In this document: positions 1 through 6,800 of the stretch, one piece after another
How positions within the stretch are numbered: position 1 is the stretch's first letter
Layout of the letters: each line of letters starts with the position of its first letter
From: an uncultured Lachnospiraceae bacterium
GTDB lineage: Bacteria > Bacillota > Clostridia > Lachnospirales > Lachnospiraceae
Length of the DNA stretch: 10,156 nucleotides
NCBI GenBank assembly: GCA_947177465.1
Contig: CAMWUP010000053.1
Coordinates: 1 to 10,156 of the forward strand
Direction of reading: 5' to 3'
The notes under the pieces: generated by a model
What the model was told of the DNA's origin: nothing
Seen by the model: the letters and a program-made list of their open reading frames with translations, nothing else
Databases searched by the model: none
Made by a program: the position numbers and the translations under genes

Positions 1-379
1 CTGTAAGGGCGAGGCTTTTTACATTGAAGCCGATAGCCGCAGAATCTGGCGTGTAATAGAAAATTTGTTTAACAATATATACAAATATGCACTGGAGGGG
101 ACAAGAATTTATCTCAATGTAGCACAAGCAGAAGGAAAAGATGAGGTGCTGCTCTCCATCAAGAATATTTCCGCGCAGCCCCTAAACATCCGTGCGGAAG
201 AGCTGACGGAGCGTTTCATACGGGGAGATGTGTCCCGAAGCACGGAGGGAAGCGGACTTGGGCTTTCCATTGCCAAAAACCTGACGGAGCTGCAGAACGG
301 CAGGTTTGAGATTTATCTGGACGGGGATTTATTTAAGGTGACGCTGACGTTTCCGCTGCACAGGGCTGAGACGGCGTAG
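1..379 (+). CDS. Sensor histidine kinase, C-terminal ATPase part (5' end outside window)
   Basis: This is the last ~125 residues of a two-component sensor kinase; the reading frame is open from base 2 to the TAG at 377-379. The N-box is visible as ENLFNNIYKYA, the F-box region as LTERFIRGD, and the G2 ATP-lid glycine motif as GSGLGLSIAKNL, followed by the closing beta strands (FEIYLDGDLFKVTLTFPL). This is the HATPase_c domain that binds ATP and phosphorylates the His of the upstream dimerisation domain, which lies outside the window with any sensor and membrane parts. The G1 box, normally DxGxG, is replaced by a stretch reading KNISAQPLNI. As I recall, that variant is common in a Firmicutes kinase subgroup, so it need not mean loss of activity. 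The response regulator is not visible. A hairpin terminator follows 37 bases downstream. Confidence 0.9.
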   Translation, partial: CKGEAFYIEADSRRIWRVIENLFNNIYKYALEGTRIYLNVAQAEGKDEVLLSIKNISAQPLNIRAEELTERFIRGDVSRSTEGSGLGLSIAKNLTELQNGRFEIYLDGDLFKVTLTFPLHRAETA

Positions 380-415
380 GGCGGCTGTAACTGCATATTG
401 TAATGGGTGAATATA

Positions 416-453
416 GGCGCAAGGTCTGTTATGTTGACAGGCTTTGCGCCTTT
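416..453 (+). terminator. Rho-independent terminator of the histidine kinase gene
   Basis: Arms 416-429 and 437-450 can form a 14-bp stem (ggcgcaaggtctgt against acaggctttgcgcc) with two G-T wobbles and a 7-base loop. A short T run (ttt gt) follows. The position just after the kinase stop fits a terminator, although the T tract is weak. Confidence 0.65.
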
Positions 454-465
454 GTGCTGGGGCGG

Positions 466-613
466 CAAGTCACGCCGTCAGGGGAGCGGTATGTCTGTGC
501 AGACGCGCTTTCGCTCGGATAAAAACGTAGTGGACGCTAGGCTCGTGAGTGACCTCGCCAAGCGCCAACGTTTTTAAACGGTCTGCCCAGACATACCTCT
601 CCCCTGATGGCTG
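466..613 (+). repeat. Structured dispersed repeat, copy A
   Basis: Copy A of a two-copy family. Outer arms 478-504 and 581-607 are inverted complements over 27 bp with two mismatches. They enclose a core at 511-585 that matches the reverse complement of copy B (773-847) at 69 of 75 positions by hand alignment. Inside the core, 521-528 pairs with 568-575 (aaaaacgt/acgttttt), 535-538 with 561-564 (cgct/agcg), and 540-542 with 557-559. Homology with copy B continues outward through caagtcacgc (466-475) and ggctg (609-613). It contains no ORF. It could be a REP/BIME-like or MITE-like element, or a structured RNA. I do not recognise a named family. Confidence 0.8.
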
Positions 614-737
614 AAAGCTGCGGCTCGCACACGGGTACACGAGCTTACGCCGTGTGTTTGTAGATAAGCAGGCATTATGTTCATAACATTTTTTATAAGC
701 GACAGTCTGTATAACAGCATCAAACGCGCGTTTTTTG
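614..737. other. Spacer between the two repeat copies
   Basis: There is no credible gene here. A 7-bp hairpin (cacacgg 628-634 with ccgtgtg 650-656) and a small A/T-rich hairpin (atgtt 677-681 with aacat 685-689, followed by a T run on the + strand) are the only structures seen. The second could be a weak terminator. Confidence 0.4.
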
Positions 738-892
738 CAGCCAGGCAGCGGGAGAAGCCCTATAGTCCGATTCAGACCGTATAAAAACGTTGGCGCTTAG
801 CGAGGTATTTCACGAGCTTAGCGTCCACTACGTTTTTATCCGAGCGAGAGTGTGTCAGAATCGGACTATAGGGCTTCCCCCAGCGTGACTTG
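738..892 (-). repeat. Structured dispersed repeat, copy B (inverted relative to A)
   Basis: Outer arms 751-777 and 854-880 are inverted complements over 27 bp with two mismatches. The total hairpin span is 130 bp, exactly as in copy A. The 75-bp core at 773-847, read on the - strand, matches copy A with six differences, three of them together in the apical loop. One pair of differences is compensatory: G540-C559 in A is A-T in B. The outer arms differ from those of copy A at many positions yet remain complementary to each other. Flanking caagtcacgc is conserved (883-892, - strand). Function is unknown. Confidence 0.8.
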
Positions 893-949
893 TGCGGAGC
901 CTCTCCATTTGTCTTGTAGAAACTTACAAAAAAACTCCCCTTTCCCCTA

Positions 950-978
950 TTGACAGCAGAGTGTATTGGTGATATGGT
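950..978 (+). promoter_or_regulatory. Sigma-A-type promoter of the gntR-ABC operon
   Basis: A consensus -35 TTGACA (950-955) is followed by a 17-base spacer and a -10-like TATGGT (973-978). Transcription should start near 985, leaving a leader of about 150 bases before the GntR start codon. The poor -10 with a perfect -35 fits a regulated promoter. Confidence 0.75.
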
Positions 979-994
979 TAATTACATAAGTAAC
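977..994. promoter_or_regulatory. Palindromic operator, probably for the GntR/YtrA-like repressor
   Basis: GTTAATTACATAAGTAAC is an imperfect palindrome with 7 of 9 half-site positions matching (GTTAnTTAn / nTAAnTAAC). It overlaps the last two bases of the -10 element and the likely transcription start, so a bound dimer would block RNA polymerase. The first gene of the operon is a GntR-family regulator. Assignment to that protein is inferred from position and symmetry. Confidence 0.65.
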
Positions 995-1021
995 AAACCA
1001 AAGCACTTCTGCATTAAGAAA

Positions 1022-1100
1022 TTACCATGGAAAGAACATAAGGGAAAGCACGCAATGTCATGCGTGCAATGGTAAAAATGCAATAGCAGGAAACCACTGC
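1022..1100 (+). promoter_or_regulatory. Structured 5' leader of the gntR operon
   Basis: Within the roughly 150-base untranslated leader, ttaccat (1022-1028) pairs with atggtaa (1069-1075) around an inner 7-bp hairpin, gcacgca (1048-1054) with tgcgtgc (1061-1067). A short gcag/ctgc hairpin (1086-1089 with 1097-1100) follows. No known riboswitch class was recognised, and no T run follows to suggest attenuation by termination. Confidence 0.4.
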
Positions 1101-1137
1101 AAAACACCATAGAAATAAACGAAAAGGAGGAAAATTG

Positions 1138-1500
1138 GTGAATGAAATTTTAACACAGGAAAAGTCCATTTATCTGCAAATCAGCGAGATGCTGGAAAAC
1201 GATATTTTGCGGGATATCCTGTTGGAGGAGGAAAGAGTGCCGAGCACAAATGAACTGGCGAAGCTCTATGCAATCAATCCTGCTACGGCGGCAAAGGGCA
1301 TCAATATATTGGTGGAGCAGGAAATTCTGTACAAGAAGAGAGGGATTGGCATGTTTGTAAAAACAGGTGCAAAAACAAAAATAAAAAAGAGAAGACAGAG
1401 CGAGTTTTTTGATAAATATGTCAAAAAGCTTTTGGAAGAAGCAAAAAGCATTGGCATTACAAAAGAGGAACTTGTAGTCATGATAGAGGAAAGCAAATAA
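1138..1500 (+). CDS. GntR-family transcriptional regulator, YtrA-like
   Basis: This is a small (120 aa) DNA-binding protein, the usual size of the YtrA subfamily, which has a GntR winged helix-turn-helix and only a short C-terminal dimerisation helix with no large effector domain. Residues about 8-75 form the winged helix. The turn VPSTNELAKLYAINPATA (34-51) leads into the recognition helix, and ILYKKRGIGMFV (63-74) is the wing. A basic linker (KTKIKKRRQ) and an amphipathic tail with FFDKYVKKLLEEAK follow. GTG 1138 is chosen as the start because it sits 7 bases after aaggagg (1124-1130); TTG 1135, in frame, is too close. It is the first gene of the operon and probably represses it through the palindrome at 977-994. 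The inducer is unknown; in studied relatives the response is to cell-wall antibiotics or envelope stress. Confidence 0.9.
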   Translation: MNEILTQEKSIYLQISEMLENDILRDILLEEERVPSTNELAKLYAINPATAAKGINILVEQEILYKKRGIGMFVKTGAKTKIKKRRQSEFFDKYVKKLLEEAKSIGITKEELVVMIEESK

Positions 1501-1540
1501 ACGGCGGAAACAGAAAATAGAGAAAGGGCTGGAAAATAAA

Positions 1541-2416
1541 ATGACAGATGAAAAATTAGTGTGCAGCAATATTACAAAGGTATATGGAAAAAAAGAAGTT
1601 TTGAAGAATGTAAATCTGGAATTGGAAAAGGGCAAAATATACGGTCTGATAGGAAGAAACGGCGCGGGGAAGACGACGGGTTTGTCCATGCTATCCGCGC
1701 AGAATCCGGCGAGTACGGGAATGGTTATGCTGGGGAAGGAGCCTGTGTGGGAGAACAGAAAGGCGTTGAACCACATCTGCTTTTCCAGAGAAATCAACGC
1801 AATCGGAGCAAACGGACAGGGCAATGGCAGCAGGGTAAAGGATTATCTGCGGGCAGCTTCCTGGTATATACCGAATTGGGATAAAGCGATGGCAGACAGA
1901 CTGGTAAAGGAATTTGATTTGGACGTGAAAAAGAAGGTCATTAAGCTGTCAAAGGGTATGCTTTCCATGCTGACTATCATAATTGCGCTGGCGAGTAAAG
2001 CGGACTACACCTTTTTGGATGAGCCGGTGGCGGGACTTGACGTAGTGATGCGCGAGTATTTTTACCGCATCTTGCTTGAGGAATTTTCTGAGAGTGGGCG
2101 CACCTTTATCGTTTCCACCCACATCATTGAGGAGGCGTCCGATGTTCTGGAAGAGGTTATCATGCTGGACAAGGGGCAGATTATCTTAAAAGAAGATACG
2201 CAGGCGCTTTTAGAGCGTGCCAGACATGTGAGCGGGAAGGAAGACGTGGTAGATGCCGCAACGAGGGGGCTGCACTGTCTGCATGAGGAAAAGATAGGAA
2301 GAAGCAAGGGCGTAACCGTATTGCTTAACGAGGGAGAGCATGTGCAGGATAATGCAGAGCTGTCCGTGCAGCCGGTCAATCTGCAGCAGGTGTTTGTGGC
2401 GATGTGCAAGGAATAA
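1541..2416 (+). CDS. ABC transporter ATP-binding protein (YtrB-like)
   Basis: This is the 291-aa cytoplasmic ATPase that would power the two permease subunits encoded next. Walker A is GRNGAGKTT (38-46), Walker B is FLDEP with the catalytic Glu at 161, the D-loop is AGLD (164-167), and the H-loop His is 194 (STHIIEE). The signature reads LSKGM (136-140) instead of LSGGQ, and no Gln is evident in the Q-loop region (CFSREIN, 80-86). This departure is typical of the drug-export/YtrB-like group, so it need not be inactivating. The roughly 75-residue C-terminal extension after 215, ending PVNLQQVFVAMCKE, resembles the tail of bacitracin/lantibiotic-type export ATPases. The gene starts 40 bases after gntR stops, with only a weak ribosome site (aaaggg at 1523-1528). 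The substrate cannot be read from the sequence. Confidence 0.9.
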   Translation: MTDEKLVCSNITKVYGKKEVLKNVNLELEKGKIYGLIGRNGAGKTTGLSMLSAQNPASTGMVMLGKEPVWENRKALNHICFSREINAIGANGQGNGSRVKDYLRAASWYIPNWDKAMADRLVKEFDLDVKKKVIKLSKGMLSMLTIIIALASKADYTFLDEPVAGLDVVMREYFYRILLEEFSESGRTFIVSTHIIEEASDVLEEVIMLDKGQIILKEDTQALLERARHVSGKEDVVDAATRGLHCLHEEKIGRSKGVTVLLNEGEHVQDNAELSVQPVNLQQVFVAMCKE

Positions 2417-2455
2417 AATTTACTCTGCGAGTAAGGTCAGAGAGAGGTGGACGAT

Positions 2456-3109
2456 ATGGATGGAATTAAGAGAAATTTGTTATATTGGGGCTATACGATA
2501 GGGCAGATGATATTGACGATTATTGTTATGGTATTGATAATCAGCATTGTGACGGGATTAGATGAGATTGGCGGTATTCTACATTCCTTCTGCGTGACGA
2601 TGTCTGCGTATGGGGCGACATATATGTTGCTTTTAATGGCAGTTCTGGGGATGGCGCTGATAAACAATCACATGCCGCTTACACTGTCCATGGGCAGCAC
2701 CAGAAGGGATAGCTTTATTGGTATGGAAATCATGCTGCATGTAGAGGGACTGCTTCTAATCGGCATCATAATTGCCGCAGGTATCTTTTCGGGAAAGGCG
2801 GTAAGCGGCATGTCGTTTTTCAACAGCGTGCTGCTGCTGGCAGCTTCAGCGGCTTTGTGTAATCTTATAGGATGGGCATTTTTACGATATGGAAAAGTTG
2901 TCAGTCTGATTCTTTATGTTGTGGTGTTCATTACAGGGGCGCTCGGCATTTATGTTTTGTCGGCATTGCACGCGGCAGGAAGGTTAGGGTTGTCAGAAAA
3001 ATGGGGCTGGCCTGTTTTGGCAGCGGCAGTGATGGCAGTCGTGACGGCAGACGGCATTACAATTTGGCTGTATGCCAGAGACGTGAAGAAAATGGAAGTC
3101 AGAGTCTGA
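2456..3109 (+). CDS. ABC transporter permease subunit 1
   Basis: A 217-aa integral membrane protein with about six predicted helices (near 15-33, 51-71, 95-112, 122-143, 147-170 and 185-205) and a basic C-terminus. ATG 2456 is preferred because GAGGTG (2444-2449) lies 6 bases upstream; GTG 2447, in frame, is itself part of that ribosome site. A cytoplasmic segment LSMGSTRRDSF (77-87) closely matches VSMGRTRKEFY in the next gene, suggesting the two are paralogous subunits forming a heterodimeric channel over the ATPase. It sits 39 bases after the ATPase gene. The context of GntR regulator, ATPase and small permeases points to a YtrBCD-like exporter; substrate unknown. Confidence 0.8.
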   Translation: MDGIKRNLLYWGYTIGQMILTIIVMVLIISIVTGLDEIGGILHSFCVTMSAYGATYMLLLMAVLGMALINNHMPLTLSMGSTRRDSFIGMEIMLHVEGLLLIGIIIAAGIFSGKAVSGMSFFNSVLLLAASAALCNLIGWAFLRYGKVVSLILYVVVFITGALGIYVLSALHAAGRLGLSEKWGWPVLAAAVMAVVTADGITIWLYARDVKKMEVRV

Positions 3110-3120
3110 GGAGGAGTAGG

Positions 3121-3846
3121 ATGAGAGAGCAGATAAAAACACATGGTGCTTTTTGCAGGGAAGAGCTTTTTGCACAGCTTGCCATAGTGCTTATATTTGG
3201 ATTTTTGGGAAGCTTGTTTATGTTGTTTATTGTAAAGGTCGGCATGGCGGGCGAAGAGGAGGGGACATGGTTTCTGTTAGGAGCGTTGATGGCAGTTATC
3301 GGCTGCGTGATGGTAGGCATTACAATGGGGATGCTGAGCTATGTCGAAAGCTTTAATATGATGGTTTCCATGGGACGGACCAGAAAAGAATTTTATGCCA
3401 CAAACTTTGTGACTGCGGTGATAAACAATTTTTTAGGAATGGCGGCGATTCTGATATTTGCAGTTTTGGAGAGAGGCGTTGGAAGGCTGGTATACAAGGA
3501 TGTGGAATACAAGGCGTTGGAAACGGTTTTCTTTGATTTTCGCGTGATAATCGGTTATGTGCTGGGGATGGCAGTGCTGCGTATGCTGCTTGGCGCTTTG
3601 TTCCTGAAATTTGGAAACAAGATTATGTGGGGCTTGGGGGGAAGCGGCATGCTGATTTGCGTGTTTTTGAGTTACATAGAACAGGCTGCTGCAGACAAAA
3701 ATAAGATTGTCATGTGTCTGATAGGGGCTGGAAAAGGATTTTTAAACTTGGCATGGATATTGCAGGTACTTATTATGGCGGCAATAAGCGCAGTTTTACT
3801 ACTGCTGGCATGGCTGCTTACCAGAAGAGGAGCGGTAAAAGTATAA
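3121..3846 (+). CDS. ABC transporter permease subunit 2
   Basis: A 241-aa membrane protein with about six helices (near 18-40, 50-72, 94-115, 139-161, 168-184 and 208-233). The start ATG 3121 follows AGGAGG (3109-3114) by 6 bases; that ribosome site begins on the last base of the upstream stop codon (TGA 3107-3109), so the pair is tightly coupled. A longer in-frame reading frame reaches back to 2872, but it overlaps permease 1 and lacks a good ribosome site. The cytoplasmic VSMGRTRKEFY (82-92) is shared in pattern with permease 1. It is the last gene of the operon, and its TAA lies inside the terminator palindrome. The partner ATPase is the 1541-2416 product. Confidence 0.85.
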   Translation: MREQIKTHGAFCREELFAQLAIVLIFGFLGSLFMLFIVKVGMAGEEEGTWFLLGALMAVIGCVMVGITMGMLSYVESFNMMVSMGRTRKEFYATNFVTAVINNFLGMAAILIFAVLERGVGRLVYKDVEYKALETVFFDFRVIIGYVLGMAVLRMLLGALFLKFGNKIMWGLGGSGMLICVFLSYIEQAAADKNKIVMCLIGAGKGFLNLAWILQVLIMAAISAVLLLLAWLLTRRGAVKV

Positions 3847-3875
3847 AAGGAGTTGCTGCAGCAACTCCTTTTATA
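3842..3875. terminator. Bidirectional terminator (perfect 34-bp palindrome)
   Basis: Every base from 3842 to 3875 is symmetric about 3858.5 (TATAAAAGGAGTTGC, then its complement around TGCA). In either direction the stem begins with an A run and ends in TTTTATA, as in a two-way rho-independent terminator. It lies between convergent genes: the permease stop (3844-3846) is inside it, and the - strand gene ends 20 bases away at 3895. Confidence 0.85.
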
Positions 3876-3894
3876 GGGTGAAAATTTTTCTCTT

Positions 3895-6800
3895 TTAAGA
3901 TTCCAGATTCGTAACCGCAGTGGAGAGCATAAGCTTGATGCGGTTTAGCTGGTTGACCTCGCTGGCGCCCGGGTCGTAATCGACGGCGACAATGTTGGAA
4001 GCCGGATACTGTCTGCGCAGTTCCTTGATAACGCCCTTGCCAACCACGTGGTTGGGCAGGCATCCGAAGGGCTGGGCGCAGACGATATTGGGTACGCCGC
4101 TGTGAATCATCTCTACCATTTCACCGGTTAAGAACCATCCCTCGCCGGTCTGGTTGCCGATGGATACGATGGGCTCTGCGTATTTTACCAAATCGCGTAT
4201 ATGGGCGGGCGGGGTAAAATGCCGACTCTTTTTGAGTTCCTTTGCCGCTGCGCCGCGCAGCTTTTCAATCGCCCATATGCCGAGCGAGGAAATACGTGCC
4301 GCTTTCTTGCTCATGCCCAGTTCCTCAGCCTTGTAAATCTGGTTGTAAAAGCAGTAGAGCATAAAGTCGATGAGGTCGGGCATAACTGCTTCTGCACCTT
4401 CTGCTTCCAAAAGCTCTACAAGATGGTTATTGCCGGCGGGAGAGAACTTCACCAGAATCTCCCCGACAATACCCACGCGGGGCTTTTTTAAGTCTTCATG
4501 AATGGGAATGGCGTCAAAATCCCTCACAATCTCGCGGCAAAGGCGGTTAAAGCGGAAAAAGCTTAAATGTTTGCCAGATACAAATTCCTGTGCAGTTTTC
4601 AGCCATTTTTGGTGAACCGCATTGACACTTCCCGCTTCCTTTTCGTAGGGGCGCATCCGGTAGACACAGCGCATAAAGATATCGCCGAAGACAGCGCCAT
4701 AGGCAGCCCGCATCAGCATGTCTGCATTTAAGTGGAACCCGGGATTGCTCTCAATACCTGCCAGATTCAGGGAAATAACGGGTATCTGCGCCATATCCGC
4801 CTTTTCCAGTGCACGGCGGATAAAGCCGATGTAGTTGGTCGCGCGGCACCCGCCGCCTGTCTGGGACATAATGATGGCGGTGCGGTTTAAGTCGTACTTG
4901 CCGGAAAGCAGCGCCTCCATAATCTGCCCCACTACCAGAAGAGAAGGGTAGCAGGCGTCGTTGTTGACATATTTTAATCCCATATCCACGGAGTGTTTGT
5001 TATCGTTGTTTAATACGACAAAGTTGTAGCCGCAGGCATTGAAGGCAGGCGCTAAGACTTCAAAATGTATAGGGGACATCTGCGGGCAGAGTATCGTATA
5101 AGTTTTGCGCATTTCCTCTGTAAAGGATACCTTTTCAATGGCGGAGGAATGTAACGTTCTCTGCTTTGCCTGTTTTTCTCTGACACGGAGCGCAGACAAA
5201 AGGGAGCGGATGCGGATGCGTGCCGCACCCAGATTGTTTACCTCGTCGATTTTTAAACAGGTATATATCTTGTCGGAGCCGGAAAGGATATCGTTCACTT
5301 GATCGGTGGTGACGGCGTCCAGTCCGCAGCCGAAGGAGTTTAACTGAATCAGGTCAAGCTCTTCGGTGGTCTTAACATAGCTTGCCGCCGCGTAGAGGCG
5401 GGAGTGGTACATCCACTGGTCGGAAACAATCAGCGGGCGTTCAGGCGAGCCTAAATGGGAGATGGAATCTTCCGTCAGAACGGCGATACCGTAGGAGGTA
5501 ATCAATTCGGGGATTCCGTGGTTGATTTCCTGGTCCACATGGTAGGGGCGTCCTGCCAGAACGATGCCGCGTTTCCCGTTTTCATGCATCCAGCGAAGCG
5601 TCTCTTCGCCTTTTTTCTTCATATCCTCCCTTGCGGCAGACTGCTCCGCCCATGCCGCAGCAACCGCTTCCTTTATTTCTGCTGCGGGAAGCTCTTTAAA
5701 TTCCTTTATAAGCGCCGCAGAAATTGTCTCCGGAGATTTAAAGGACATAAAGGGATTGCGGAATACGACCTCGCCCCGTCCGATTTCCTCCACATTGTTT
5801 TTTATGTTTTCAGAGTAGGAGGTGACGATGGGGCAGTTGTAATGGTTGTTGGCGCCTTCGACCTCATCGCGCTCGTAAAACAAAGCGGGATAGAAGATAA
5901 AGGGTATATTCTGTTTAATCAGCCATGTGACATGTCCATGCGCCAGCTTGGCAGGGTAGCACTCAGATTCACTGGGGATGGACTCGATGCCCAGCTCGTA
6001 AATCTTCCGGTTGGAGGCAGGCGAAAGCACAACCTGATACCCAAGCTTCGTGAAGAAGGTGAACCAGAAGGGATAGTTTTCGTACATATTGAGCACTCTC
6101 GGAATACCTACCTGTCCGCGCTTTGCCTTGTCGGGAGAAAGCGGTTCATAGGAAAAAAGGCGTTTCAGCTTGTAGTCAAACAGGTTTGGCACATCGCTTG
6201 TGGTTTTATCCTTGCCAAGACCCCGCTCACAGCGGTTGCCGGAGATGTACTGTCTGCCGCCGGAAAATTTGTTGATGGTAAGACGGCAGTTGTTGGTACA
6301 GCCGCGGCATTTTGCCATGCTGGTCTCAAACTGCAGCTCGCAGATTTTTTGGAAGGAGAGCATGGTGGTTTCGTAACCCGCTTCAAAGCGTTCTCTCGCA
6401 ATGAGTGCGGCGCCGAACGCGCCCATGATACCTGCAATATCCGGACGGACTGCCTCGCAGCCCGCAATCTTTTCAAAGCTTTTCAAAACGGCGTCATTGT
6501 AGAAGGTACCACCCTGTACGACAATATTTTTGCCGAGGGAGGAGGCGTCGGAAACCTTGATAACCTTAAACAGGGCGTTTTTAATCACAGAGTAGGCAAG
6601 CCCCGCAGAAATGTCCGCGACGGAAGCGCCTTCCTTCTGCGCCTGTTTTACCTTGGAATTCATGAAAACCGTACAGCGTGTCCCCAAATCAATTGGATGC
6701 GGGGCAAAAAGAGCGGCGTCGGCAAAATCCTGTACGGAATAGTTTAAGGACTTGGCGAAGGTTTCGATAAAAGAGCCGCAGCCGGAGGAACATGCCTCGT

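Noticed and set aside
466..892. CRISPR array or attachment-site pair
   Set aside because: Only two copies exist, in opposite orientation and internally palindromic, without regular spacers; no cas, integrase or transposase gene is in the window.
1027..1075. Tiny leader peptides in the gntR 5' leader
   Set aside because: The ATGs at 1027 and 1055 open frames of only 4-6 codons with no ribosome site, so they are not supported as attenuator peptides.
1150..1824. 224-aa open frame on the - strand
   Set aside because: It lies antisense to gntR and the start of the ATPase gene, both of which have clear domains; the translated sequence is Phe/Cys-rich and unlike a real protein.
2872..3120. N-terminal extension of the second permease
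   Set aside because: It would overlap permease 1 out of frame; ATG 3121 has an ideal ribosome site and begins a typical membrane protein.
5455..6747. 430-aa open frame on the + strand
   Set aside because: It is fully antisense to the activase-like gene, whose motifs are unmistakable; the frame has no ribosome site or recognisable domain and arises from codon bias.
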